64,000 nucleotides of DNA, taken from contig CANTAL010000147.1 in assembly GCA_947650365.1 (NCBI GenBank), forward strand, positions 725,867 through 789,866. The letters are read 5' to 3'. The notes below the pieces were generated by a model, which saw only the letters and a list, made by a program, of their open reading frames with translations, did no database searches and was not told the origin of the DNA. Source of the DNA: Chamaelirium japonicum. Lineage: Eukaryota; Streptophyta; Magnoliopsida; Liliales; Melanthiaceae. Position numbers and translations under genes: made by a program. Shown here in pieces: positions 1-14,010 of this stretch. Positions within the stretch are counted from its first letter, which is position 1. Every line of letters starts with the position of its first letter.

Positions 1-2949
1 GTGTGAAAGAATTAGAATGGATCGTACGAATGATTAGAATGGATCGTGCGAATGAATTAAAATGGATCGTATGAATGAATTAGAATGGATACATTTGTGC
101 GAATGAATTAGAATGGATCATACGAATGAATTAGAATGGATCGTATGAATGAATTAGAATGGATCGTATGAATGAATTAGAATGGATCGTGCGAATGAAT
201 TAGAATGGATCGTACGAATGAATTAGAATGGATCGTACGAATGAACTAGAATGGATACATTCGTGCGAATGAATTACAATGGATCGTACGAATGAATTAG
301 AATGGATCTTACGAATGAATTAGAATGGATCGTACGAATGAATTAGAATGGATCGTACGAATGAATTAGAATGGATACATTCTTGCGAATGAATTAGAAT
401 GGATCGGACGAATGAATTAGAATGGATCGTATGCTCGAATGTATCCATTCTAATCCATTCGTACGACCCATTCTAATTCAGTCGCATGAATGTAACCAGT
501 CTAATTCATTCATTTGATCCATTCTAATTCATTCGTACGATCCATTCTAATTCATTCATACGATCCATTCTAATTCATTCGTACGATCCATTCTAATTCA
601 TTCGCATGAATGTAACCGTTCTAATTCATTCATTTGATCCTTCGTACGATCCATTCTAATTCATTCGTACGCTCCATTCTAATTCATTCGAACAAATGTA
701 TCCATTCTAATTCAATCATACGATCCATTCTAATTCATTCGTAAGATCCATTCTAATTCATTCGTACGATCCATTCTAATTCATTCGCACGATCCATTCT
801 AATTCATTCGCACGATCCATTCTAATTCATTTGCACGAATATATCCATTCTAATTCATTCGTACGATCTATTCTAGTTTCTTCGTACGATCCATTCTAAT
901 TCATTCGTACGATCTATTCTAATTCATTCGTACGATCCATTCTAATTCATTCGCACGATCCATTCTAATTCATTCATAGGATCCATTCTATTTCATTCAT
1001 ACGATCTATTCTAATTCTTTCGCACGAATGTATCCATTCTAATTCATTCGCACGAATGTATCCATTCTAATTCATTCGTATGAATCCATTCTAATTCATT
1101 CGTACAATCTATTCTATTTCATTCGTATGATCCATTCTAGTTCATTCGTACGATCCATTCTAATTCATTCGTATGTATTTCATTCGTAAGATCCATTCTT
1201 ACTCATTCGTATGATCCATTATGGATACATTCGTGCGAATGAATTAGAATGGATCATACGAATGAGTAAGAATGGATCATACGAATGAAATAGAATGGAT
1301 TGTGCGAATAAATTAGAATGGATCGTAGAATGGATCAGAATAGATCATGTGAAAGGATTAGAATAGATTGTATGAATGAATTAGAATGAATTCGTACGAT
1401 CCATTCGAATTCATTCGCACGATCCATTCTAATTCATTCATGCGATCCATTCTAATTCTTTCACACAATCTATTCTATCTATTCTACGATCCATTCTAAT
1501 TCATTCGCACAATCCATTCTATTTCATTCGTACGATCCATTCTTACTTATTCGTATGATCCATTCTAATTAATTCGCACGAATGTATCCATAATAGATCA
1601 TACGAATGAGTAAGAATGGATCGTACGAATGAAATAGAATGGATTGTACGAATGAATTTGAATGGATCGTGCGAATGACTTAGAATGGATCCTACGAATG
1701 AATTAGAATGGATCGTACGAATGAACTAGAATGGATACATTCGTGCGAATGAATTAGAATGGATCGTACGAATGAATTAGAATGGATCGTACGAATGAAT
1801 TAGAATGGATCTTACGAATGAAATATAATGGATTGTACGAATGAATTAGAATGGTTCGTACGAATGAAATATAATAGATTGTACGAATGAATTAGAATGG
1901 ATCGTACGAATGAATTAGAATGTGTACGAATGAATTAGAATGGATCCTACGAATGAATTAGAATAGTTCGTGTGAAAGAATTAGAATGGATTATATGAAT
2001 GAATTAGAATGAATTCGTACGATCCATTTGAATTTATTCGCACGATCCATTCTAATTCATTCATACGATCAATTCTAATTCATTCATACAATCCATTCTA
2101 ATTCTTTCACACGATCCATTCTAATTCATTCGTAGGATCCATTCTAATTCATTCGTACAATCTATTCTATTTCATTCGTACGATCCATTCTAATTCATTC
2201 GTACAATCCATTCTATTTCATTCGTAAGATCCATTCTAATTCATTCGTACGATCCATTCTAATTCATTCGTACGGTCCATTCTAATTCATTCGCACGAAT
2301 GTATCCATTCTAGTTCATTCGTACGATCCATTCTAATTCATTCGTACGATCCATTCTAAGTCATTCGCACGATCCATTCAAATTCATTCATACGATCAAT
2401 TCTAATTCATTCATACAATCCATTCTAATTCTTTCACACGATCCATTCTAATTCATTCATATGATCCATTCTAATTCATTCGGACGAATGTATCCATTCT
2501 AATTTATTCGTACGATCCATTCTAATTCATTCGTACGATCCATTCTAATTCATTCGTACTATCCATTCTAATTCATTCGTCCGATCCATTCTAATTTATT
2601 CGCACGAATGTATCCATTCTAATTCATTCATACGATCCATTCTAATTCATTCGTACGATCCATTCTATTCTAGTTCATTCGTACGATCCATTATAATTCA
2701 TTCGCACGATCCATTCTAATTCATTCGTACGATCAATTCTAATTCATTCGCACGAATGTATCCATTCTAATTCATTCGCACGATCCATTCTAATTCATTC
2801 GTACGATCCATTCTAATTCATTCATACAATCCATTCTAATTCTTTCACACGATCTATTCTAATTCATTCGTAGGATCCATTCTAATTCATTCGTACACAT
2901 TCTAATTCATTCGTACGATCCATTCTAATTCATTCGTATCATCCATTCT

Positions 2950-3160
2950 AATTCATTCGTACGATCCATTCTAATTCATTCGCACAATCCATTCTATTTC
3001 ATTCGTACGATCCATTCTTACTCATTCGTATGATCCATTCTAATTCATTCGCACGAATGTATCCATAATGGATCATACGAATGAGTAAGAATGGATCGTA
3101 CGAATGAAATTGAATGGATTGTGCGAATGAATTAGAATGGACCGTACGAATGAATTAGAC
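2950..3160. repeat. long inverted repeat, arms about 90 bp, at a CCATAATGG switch
   Basis: The left arm (about 2950-3039) and right arm (about 3066-3160) are reverse complements with only a couple of mismatches, separated by about 27 bases ending in CCATA. Both arms carry the same rare monomer series, including the TTACTC/GAGTAAG and CTATTTC/GAAATAG variants, so this is more than background satellite complementarity. The same hairpin recurs at about 46565-46775. Confidence 0.8.
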
Positions 3161-3429
3161 GTATGAATGAATTAGAATGGATACATTCGTGCGAATAAAT
3201 TAGAATGGATCATACGAATGAGTGATCCATTCTAATTCATTCGTATGATCCATTCTAATTCATTCGTACGATCCATTCCAATTCATTCGTAAGATCCATT
3301 CTAATTCATTCGCACAAATGTATCCATTCTAATTCATTCGTACGATCCATTCTAATTCATTCGTAAGATCCATTCTAATTCATTCGTACGATACATTCTA
3401 ATTCATTCGTACGATCCATTCTAATCATT

Positions 3430-6400
3430 CGCGAATGTATCCATTCTAATTCATTCGTACGATCCATTCAAATTCATTCGTACGATCCATTCTAATTCCT
3501 TCGTACGACCCATTCTAATTCATTCGTACGATCTATTCTAATTCATTCGTACGATCCATTCTAATTCATTCGTACGATCCATTCTAATTCCTTCGTACGA
3601 TCCATTCTAATTCATTTGTACGATCTATTCTAATTCATTCGTATGATCCATTCAATATAATTCGTATGATCCATTCTATTTAATTCGTACGATCCATTCT
3701 AATTCATTCGTATGAATTAGAATGGATCATACGAAAGAATTAGAATAGATCGTACGAATGAATTAGAATGGATCGTACGAAGGAATTAGAATGGATCGTA
3801 CGAATGAATTAGAATGGATCGTACGAATGAATTAGAATAGATCGTACGAATGAATTAGAATGGATCGTACAAAGGAATTAGAATGGATCGTATGAATGAA
3901 TTAGAATGGATCGTACGAATGAACTAGAATGGATACATTCGTGCGAATGAATTAGAATGGATCGTACGAATGAATTAGAATGGATCGTACGAATGAATTA
4001 GAATGGATACATTCGCGAATGAATTAGAATGGATCGTACGAATGAATTAGAATGGATCGTACGAATGAATTAGAATGGATCTTACGAATGAATTAGAATG
4101 GATCGTACGAATGAATTAGAATGGATCGTACGAATGAATTAGAATGGATACATTTGTGCGAATGAATTAGATTGGATCGCACGAATGAATTAGAATGGAT
4201 CGTACGAATGAATTAGAATGGATCGTACGAATGAATTAGAATGGATCATACGAATGAATTAGAATGGATCATACGAATGAGTAAGAATGGATCATACGAA
4301 TGAATTAGAATGGATCATGTGAAAGAATTAGAATGGATCGTACGAATGAATTAGAATGGATCGTGTGAATGAATTAGAATGGATCGAACGAATGAATTAG
4401 AATGGATATGTTTGTGCGAATGAATTAGAATGGATCGTACGAATGAATTAGAATAGATCGTGTGAAAGAATTAGAATGGATTGTACGAATGAATTAGAAA
4501 GGATCCGATGAATGAATTTGAATGGATCGTGCGAATGAATTAGAATGGATCGTATGAATGAATTAGAATGGATCAAATGAATGAATTCGAATGTACGAAT
4601 GGATTAGAATGGATCGTACGAATGGATTAGATTGGATACATTCGTCCGAATGAATTAGAATGGATTGTATTAATGAATTAGAATGGATCGTACGATCCAT
4701 TCGAATTCATTCGCACGATCCATTCTAATTCATTCGTATGATCCATTCTAATTCATTCATACGATCCATTCTAATTCATTCGTACGATCCATTCTAATTC
4801 ATTCGTATATTCCATTCTAAGATCCTACGAATAAATTAGAATGGATCGTACGAATGAATTAGAATGGATCGTACGAATGAATTAGAATGGATCGTGCGAA
4901 TGAATTAGAATGGATACATTCGTGCGAATGAATTAGAATGGATCGGACGAATGAATTAGAATGGATCGTACGAAAGAATTAGAATGGGTCAAATGAATGA
5001 ATTCGAATGGTTACATTCATGCGAATGAATTAGAATGGATCGTACGAATGGATTAGAATGGATCGTACGAATGAACTAGAATGGATACATTCGTGCGAAT
5101 GAATTAGAATGGATCATACGAATGAATTAGAATGGATCTTACGAATGAATTAGAATGGATCGTACGAATGAATTAGAATGGATCGTACGAATGAATTAGA
5201 ATGGATACATTCGTGCGAATGAATTAGAATGGATCGGACGAATGAATTAGAATGGATCGTACGAATGAATTAGAATGGATCAAATGAATGAATTAGAATG
5301 GTTACATTCATGCGAATGAATTAGAATGGTTTGTACGAATGGATTAGAATGGATCGTACGAATGGATTAGAATGGATACATTCGAGCGAATGAATTAGAA
5401 TGGATCGTACGAATGAATTAGAATAGATCGTACGAATGGATTAGAATGGATCCTACGAATGGATTAGAATGGATACCTTTGTGCAGAATGGATTGTACGA
5501 ATGAATTAGAATGGATACATTCGTGTACGATCCATTCTAATTCATTCGCACGAATGTATCCATTCTAATTCATTCGTACGATCCATTCTAATTAATTAAT
5601 ATGATCTATTCTAATTCATTCGTACGATCCATTCTAATTCATTCGTATGATCCATTCTAATTCATTCGGACGAATGTATCCATTCTAATTTATTCGTACG
5701 ATCCATTCTAATTCATTCGTACAATCCATTCTAATTCATTCGTACGATCCATTCTAATTCATTCGTCCGATCCATTCTAATTCATTCGCACGAATGTATC
5801 CATTCTAATTCATTCGTACGATCCATTCTAATTCATTCGTACGATCCATTCTAATTCATTCGTAAGATCCATTCTAGTTCATTCGTACGATCCAGTCTAA
5901 TTCATTCGTACGATCCATTCTAATTCATTCGCACGAATGTATCCATTCTAGTTCATTCGTACGATCCATTCTATTTCATTCGTACGATCCATTCTTACTC
6001 ATTCGTATGATCCATTCTAATTCATTCGGATGAATGTATCCATTCTAATTTATTCGTACGATCCATTCTAATTCATTCGTACGATCCATTCTAATTCATT
6101 CGTACGATCCATTCTAATTCATTCGTCCGATCCATTCTAATTCATTCGCACGAATGTATCTATTCTAATTCATTCGTACGATCCATTCTAATTCATTCGT
6201 CAGATCCATTCTAATTCATTCATACGATCCATTCTAATTCATTTATACGATCCATTCTAATTCATTCGCACGAATGTATCCATTCTAGTTAATTCGTACG
6301 ATCCATTCTAATTCATTCGTACGATCCATTCTAATTCATTCGCATGATCCATTCTAATTCATTCGTACGATCAATTCTAATTCATTCGCACGAATGTATC

Positions 6401-6626
6401 CATTCTAATTCATTCGTACGATCCATTCTAATTCATTTGTAGGATCCATTCTAATTCATTCGTACAATCCATTCTAATTCTTTCACACGATCCATTCTAA
6501 TTCATTCGTACGATCCATTTTAATTCATTCGCACAAACGTATCCATTCTAATTCATTCGTACGATCCATTCTAATTCATTCGTACGATCCATTCTAATTC
6601 ATTTGTACGATCCATTCTAATTCATT
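3430..6626. repeat. 3.2-kb higher-order satellite block, copy 1
   Basis: This stretch is repeated directly by the next 3 kb. It contains the same series of polarity blocks (R, F, short R, F, R) and the same private variants. Anchors: the R-to-F switch near 3715 matches 6914; the F-to-R palindromic switch at 4685 matches 7861; a GTGCAG junction at 5481 matches 8588; a TAGTTAATTC variant near 6288 matches 9418. Offsets change from 3199 to 3176 to 3107 to 3130, always by 23 or 69 bases, so copies differ by whole monomers. Confidence 0.85.
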
Positions 6627-9620
6627 CGCACAAATGTATCCATTCCAATTCCTTCGTACGATCCATTCAAATTCATTCGTACGATCCATTCTAATTCCTT
6701 CGTACGATCCATTCTAATTCATTCGTACGATCTATTCTAATTCATTCGTACGATCCATTCTAATTCATTCGTACGATCCATTCTAATTCCTTCGTACGAT
6801 CCATTCTAATTCATTCGTACGATCCATTCTAATTCATTCGTATGATCCATTCAAATTAATTCGTATGATCCATTCTAATTAATTCGTACGATCCATTCTA
6901 ATTCATTCGTATGAATTAGAATGGATCATACGAAGGAATTAGAATAGATCGTACGAATGAATTAGAATGGATCGTACGAAGGAATTAGAATGGATCGTAC
7001 GAATGAATTAGAATGGATCGTACGAATGAATTAGAATAGATCGTACGAATGAATTAGAATGGATCGTACGAAGGAATTAGAATGGATCATACGAATGAAT
7101 TAGAATGGATCGTACGAATGAACTAGAATGGATACATTCGTGCGAATGAATTAGAATGGATCGTACGAATGAATTAGAATGGATTGTACGAATGAATTAG
7201 AATGGATACATTCGCGAATGAATTAGAATGGATCGTATGAATGAATTAGAATGGATCGTACGAATGAATTAGAATGGATCTTACAAATGAATTAGAATGG
7301 ATTGTACGAATGAATTAGAATGGATCGTACGAATGAATTAGAATGGATACATTTGTGCGAATGAATTAGAATGGATCGTACGAATGAATTAGAATGGATC
7401 GTACGAATGAATTAGAATGGATCGTACGAATGAATTAGAATGGATCATACGAATGAGTAAGAATGGATCATACGAATGAATTAGAATGGATCATGTGAAA
7501 GAATTAGAATGGATCGTACGAATGAATTAGAATGGATCGTGCGAATGAATTAGAATGGATCGTACGAATGAATTAGAATGGATACGTTTGTGCGAATGAA
7601 TTAGAATGGATCGTACGAATGAATTAGAATGGATCGTGTGAAAGAATTAGAATGGATTGTACAAATGAATTAGAATGGATCCGATGAATGAATTAGAATG
7701 GATCGAGCGAATGAATTAGAATGGATCGTACGAATGAATTAGAATGGATCAAATGAATGAATTCGAATGTACGAATGGATTAGAATGGATCGTACGAATG
7801 GATTAGAATGGATACATTCGTCCGAATGAATTAGAATGGATTGTATGAATGAATTAGAATGGATCGTACGATCCATTCGAATTCATTCGCACGATCCATT
7901 CTAATTCATTCGTATGATCCATTCTAATTCATTCATATGATCCATTCTAATTCATTCGTACGATCCATTCTAATTCATTCGTATATTCCATTCTAAGTTC
8001 CTACGAATGAATTAGAATGGATCGTACGAATGAATTAGAATGGATCGTACGAATGAATTAGAATGGATCGTGCGAATGAATTAGAATGGATACATTCGTG
8101 CGAATGAATTAGAATGGATCGGACGAATGAATTAGAATGGATCGTACGAATGAATTAGAATTGATCAAATGAATGAATTAGAATGGTTACATTCATGCGA
8201 ATGAATTAGAATGGATCGTACGAATGGATTAGAATGGATCGTACGAATGAACTAGAATGGATACATTCGTGCGAATGAATTAGAATGGATCGTACGAATG
8301 AATTAGAATGGATACATTCGTGCGAATGAATTAGAATGGATCGGACGATTGAATTAGAATGGATCGTACGAATGAATTAGAATAGATCAAATGAATGAAT
8401 TAGAATGGTTACATTCATGCGAATGAATTAGAATGGTTTGTACGAATGGAATAGAATGGATCGTACGAATGGATTAGAATCGATACATTCGAGCGAATGA
8501 ATTAGAATGGATCGTATGAATAAATTAGAATGGATCATACGAATGGATTAGAATGGGTCCTACGAATGGATTAGAATGGATACCTTTGTGCAGAATGGAT
8601 TGTACGAATGAATTAGAATGGATACATTCGTGCACGATCCATTCTAATTCATTCGCACGAATATATCCATTCTAATTCATTCGTACGATCCATTCTAATT
8701 CATTAATATGATCCATTCTAATTTATTCGTACGATCCATTCTAATTCATTCGTATGATCCGTTCTAATTCATTCGGACGAATGTATCCATTCTAATTTAT
8801 TCGTACGATCCATTCTAATTCATTCGTACAATCCATTCTAATTCATTCGTACGATCCATTCTAATTCATTCGTCCGATCCATTCTAATTCATTCGTACGA
8901 ATGTATCCATTCTAATTCATTCGTACGATCCATTCTAATTCATTCGTACGATCCATTCTAATTCATTCGTAAGATCCATTCTAGTTCATTCGTACGATCC
9001 ATTCTAATTCATTCGTACGATCCATTCTAATTCATTCGCACGAATGTATCTATTCTAGTTCATTCGTACGATCCATTCTATTTCATTCGTACGATCCATT
9101 CTTACTCATTCGTATGATCCATTCTAATTCATTCGGACGAATGTATCCATTCTAATTTATTCGTACGATCTATTCTAATTCATTCGTACGATCCATTCTA
9201 ATTCATTCGTACGATCCATTCTAATTCATTCGTCCGATCCATTCTAATTTATTCGCATGAATGTATCCATTCTAATTCATTCGTACGATCCATTCTAATT
9301 CATTCGTACGATCCATTCTAATTCATTCGTCAGATCCATTCTAATTCATTCGTACGATCCATTCTAATTCATTCATACGATCCATTCTAATTCATTCGCA
9401 CGAATGTATCCATTCTAGTTAATTCGTACGATCCATTCTAATTCATTCGTACGATCCATTCTAATTCATTCGGACGATCCATTCTAATTCATTCGTACGA
9501 TCAATTCTAATTCATTCGCACGAATGTATCCATTCTAATTCATTCGTACGATCCATTCTAATTCATTTGTACGATCCATTCTAATTCATTCATACAATCC
9601 ATTCTAATTCTTTCACACGA
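6627..9620. repeat. 3.2-kb higher-order satellite block, copy 2
   Basis: Direct tandem copy of 3430-6626, with scattered substitutions and net loss of whole 23-bp monomers. Similarity fades after about 9620, where copy 2 continues into the 166-bp module while copy 1 (after about 6490) does not. Because copies keep identical internal inversions, the inversions predate the duplication. Confidence 0.85.
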
Positions 9621-11353
9621 TCCATTCTAATTCATTCGTAGGATTCATTCTAATTCATTCGTACAATCTATTCTATTTCATTCATACGATCCATTCTTAC
9701 TCATTCGTATGATCCATTCTAATTCATTCGCACGAATGTATCCATTCTAATTCCTTCGTACGAATCTATTCTAATTCATTCGTACAATCTATTCTATTTC
9801 ATTCGTACGATCCATTCTTACTCATTCGTACGATCCATTCTAATTCATTCATAAGATCCATTCTAATTCATTCGTACGATCCATTCTAATTCATTCGCAC
9901 GAATGTATCTATTCTAGTTCATTCGTACGATCCATTCTAATTCATTCGTACGATCCATTGTAATTCATTCGCACGATCCATTCTAATTCATTCGTACGAT
10001 CAATTCTAATTCATTCGCACGAATGTATCCATTCTAATTCATTCATACGATCCTTTCTAATTCATTCGTACGATCCATTCTAATTCACTCATACGATCCA
10101 TTCTAATTCCTTCGTACGTTCCATTCTAATTCATTCGTCCGATCTATTCTAATTCATTCGTACGATCCATTCTAATTCATTCGTACGATCCATTCTAATT
10201 CGTTCATACGATCCATTCTAATTCATTCGTACGATCCATTCTAATTCATTCGTACAATCTATTCTAATTCATTCGTACGAATGGATACATTCGTGTGAAT
10301 GAATTAGAATGGATCGTACGAATGAGTAAGAATGGATCATACGAATGAAATAGAATGGATTGCACGAATGAATTAGAATGGATCGTACGAATGAATTAGA
10401 ATGGATCGTGTGAAAGAATTAGAAAGGATTGTATGAATGAATAAGAATGGATCGTACGAATGAATTAGAATGGATCGTACGAATGAATTAGATTGGATCG
10501 TACGAATGAATTAGAATAGATCGTAATAATGAATTAGAATGGATCGTACGAAGGAATTAGAATGGATCGTACGAATGAATTAGAATGGATATATTCGTGC
10601 AAATGAATTAGAATGGATCGTATGAATGTATTAGAATGGATCGTATGAGTGAATTAGAATGGATCGTACGAATGAATTAGAATGGATCGTATGAATGAAT
10701 TAGAATGGATACATTCGTGTGAATGAATTAGAATGGATCGTATGAATGAATTAGAATAGATTTTGTTAATGAATTAGAACTGATCGTACGAATGAATTAG
10801 AATGGATACATTCGTGCGAATGAATTAGAATGGATTGTATGACTGAATTAGAATGGATCGTACGAATGAATTAGAATGGATCATATGAGTGAATTAGAAT
10901 GGATACGAAGGAATTAGAATGGATCGTACGAATGAATTAGAATGGATCATACGAAGCAATTAGAATGGATCGTATGAATAAATTAGAATGGATCGTACGA
11001 ATGAATTAGAATAGATCGTACGAATGAATTAGAATGGATCGTACGAAGGAATTATAATGGATCGTACGAATGAATTAGAATGGATCGTACGAATGAACTA
11101 GAATGGATACATTCATGCGAATGAATTAGAATGGATCGTACAAATGAATTAGAATGGATCGTACGAATGAATTAGAATGGATCTTACGAATGAATTAGAA
11201 TGGATCGTACGAATGAATTAGAATGGATCGTACGAATGAATTAGAATGGATACATTCGTGCGAATGAATTTGAATGGATAGGATGAATGAATTAGAATGG
11301 ATCGTACGAATGAATTAGAATGGATCGTACGAATGAATTAGAATGGATCGTAC

Positions 11354-11519
11354 GAATAAATTATAATGGATACATTCGTCCGAATGAATTAGAATGGATC
11401 ATACGAATGAGTAAGAATGGATCGTACGAATGTATTAGAATAGATTGTACGAATGAATTAGAATGGATTAGACGAATGAATTAGAATGGATCGTGTGAAA
11501 GAATTAGAATGGATTGTAT
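11354..11519 (+). repeat. 166-bp higher-order module, F copy
   Basis: Seven monomers in fixed order: a 28-mer ending CATTCGTCC, then 23-mers marked by ATCATAC, GAGTAAG, a GAAATAG-like/ATTGTAC unit (here GTATTAG), a CpG-variant unit, ATCGTGT, and GAAAGAATTAG/ATTGTAT. Total 28 + 6 x 23 = 166. Here the fifth unit ends ATTAGAC. Other F copies are listed separately. Confidence 0.85.
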
Positions 11520-11608
11520 GAATGAATTAGAATGGATCGTATGAATGAATTAGAATGGATCGTACGAATGAATTCGAATGGATCGTACGAATTCATTCTA
11601 ATTCATTC

Positions 11609-11774
11609 ATACAATCCAAACTAATTCTTTCACACAATCTATTCTAATTCATTCGTAGGATCCATTCTAATTCATTCGTACAATCTATTCTATTTCATTC
11701 GTACGATCCATTCATACTCATTCGTATGATCCATTCTAATTCATTCGGACGAATGTATCCATTCTAATTTATTC
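11609..11774 (-). repeat. 166-bp higher-order module, R copy
   Basis: Exact 166-base reverse-orientation copy of the seven-monomer module. It lies only 89 bases after the F copy at 11354-11519, so the two form a large inverted pair around the switch near 11595. Confidence 0.85.
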
Positions 11775-12582
11775 GTACGATCCATTCTAATTCCTTCGTA
11801 CGATCCATTCTAATTCATTCGTACGATCCATTCAAATTCACTCATACGTTCCATTCTAATTCATTCGTACGATCCATTCTAATTCATTCGCACAAATGTA
11901 TCCATTCTAATTCATTCGTACGAAGGATTTAGAATGGATCGTACGAATGAATTAGAATGGATCGTACAAATGAATTAGAATGGATCGTACGAATGAATTA
12001 GAATGGATCGTATGAATGAATTAGAATGGATATATTCATGCAAATGAATTAGAATGGATCGTACGAATGAATTAGAATGGATCGTACGAATAAATTAGAA
12101 TGGATCGTGGGAATGAATTAGAATGGATCGTACGAATGAATTAGAATTGATCCACCGAATGAGTTAGAATGGATCATATGAATGATCCATTCTAATTCAT
12201 TCATACGATCCATTCTAATTCATTTGCACGAATATTTCCATTCTAATTCATTCGTACGATCCATTCTAATTCCTTCGTACAATCCATTCTAATTCCTTCG
12301 TAAGATCCATTCTATTTCATTCGTATGAGCCATTCTAATTCCTTCGTACGATCCATTCTAATTCCTTCGTATCCATTCTAATTCACTCATACGATCCATT
12401 CTAATTCATTCATACGATCTATTCTAATACATTCATACAATCCATTCTAATTCTTTCACACGATCCATTCTAATTCATTCATATGATCCATTCTAATTCA
12501 TTCGCACAATCCATTCTATTTCATTCATACGATCCATTCTTACTCATTGGCACGATCCATTCTAATTCATTCGCACGAATGT

Positions 12583-12622
12583 ATCCATTCTAATTCATTC
12601 GTACGAATGAATTAGAATGGAT
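12583..12622. repeat. 40-bp perfect palindrome at an R-to-F switch
   Basis: Twenty bases on each side of the centre (between 12602 and 12603, inside CGTACG) are exact reverse complements, with no spacer. The left half is an R monomer and the right half an F monomer meeting at the shared CGTACG hexamer. This is the cleanest of the polarity switches. Confidence 0.92.
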
Positions 12623-13234
12623 CATGCGAATGAATTAGAATGGATCGTGCGAATGAATTAGAATGGATCGTACGAATGAATTAGAATGGATCGTACGAAT
12701 GAACTAAATAGATACATTCGTGCGAATGAATTAGAATGGATCGTACGAATGAATTAGAATGGATCGTACTAATGAATTAGAATGGATCGTGTGAAAGAAT
12801 TAGAATGGATCGTACGAATGAATTAGAATGGATCGTGCGAATGAATTAGAATAGATTGCACGAATGAATTAGAATGGATCGTGCGAATGAATTAGAATGG
12901 ATCGTACGAATGAATTAGAATGGATCGTACGAATGAATTAGGATAGATTGCGCGAATGAATTAGAATGGATCGTACGTATGAATTAGAATGGATCGTACG
13001 AAGGAATTATAATGGATCGTACGAATGAATTAGAATGGATCGTACGAATGAATTAGAATGGATCGTACGAAGGAATTAGAATGGATCGTACGAATGAATT
13101 AGAATAGATCGCACGAATGAATTAGAATGGATCTTACGAATGAATTAGAATGGATCGTACGAATGAATTAGAATGGATCGTACGAATGAATTAGAATGGA
13201 TACATTCGTGCGAATGAATTAGAATAGATCGGAC

Positions 13235-13400
13235 GAATGAATTAGAATGGATACATTTGTCCGAATGAATTAGAATGGATCATACGAATGAGTAAGAATG
13301 GATCGTACGAATGAAATAGAATGGATTGTGCGAATGAATTAGAATGGATCGTACGAATGAATTAGAATGGATCGTGTGAAAGAATTAGAATGGATTGTAT
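13235..13400 (+). repeat. 166-bp higher-order module, F copy
   Basis: Complete seven-monomer order (28-mer CATTTGTCC, ATCATAC, GAGTAAG, GAAATAG/ATTGTGC, ATCGTAC, ATCGTGT, GAAAG/ATTGTAT), total 166 bases. Confidence 0.85.
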
Positions 13401-13844
13401 GAATGAATTAGAATAGATCGTATGAATGAATTAGAATGGATCGTACGAATGAATTAGAATGGATCGTACGAATGAATTAGAATGGATACATTCGTGCGAA
13501 TGAATTAAAATGGATACATTCGTGCGAAAGAATTAGAATAGATCGTATGAATGAATTAGAATGGATCCTATGAATGAATTAGAATGGATCGTGCGAATGA
13601 ATTAGAATGGATCGTACGAATGAATTAGAATGGATCGTGCTAATGAATTAGAATTGATCGAACGAATGAATTAGCATGGATCGTGGTAATGAATTAGAAT
13701 GGAACGTATGAATGAATTAGAATGGATCGTGTGAAAGAATTAGAATGGATTGTATGAATGAATTAGAATGAATTCGTACGATCCATTCGAATTCGTTCGC
13801 ACGATCCATTCTAATTCATTCATACGATACATTCTAATTCATTC

Positions 13845-14010
13845 ATACAATCCATTCTAATTCTTTCACACGATCCATTCTAATTCATTCATAGGATCCA
13901 TTCTAATTCATTCGTACAATCTATTCTATTTCATTCGTACGATCCATTCTTACTCATTCGTATGATCCATTCTAATTCATTCGGACGAATGTATCCATAC
14001 TAATTTATTC
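13845..14010 (-). repeat. 166-bp higher-order module, R copy
   Basis: Complete reverse-orientation copy, starting at the complement of the ATTGTAT unit and ending with the 28-mer complement (GGACGAATGTATCC onward). Length is exactly 166. Confidence 0.85.
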
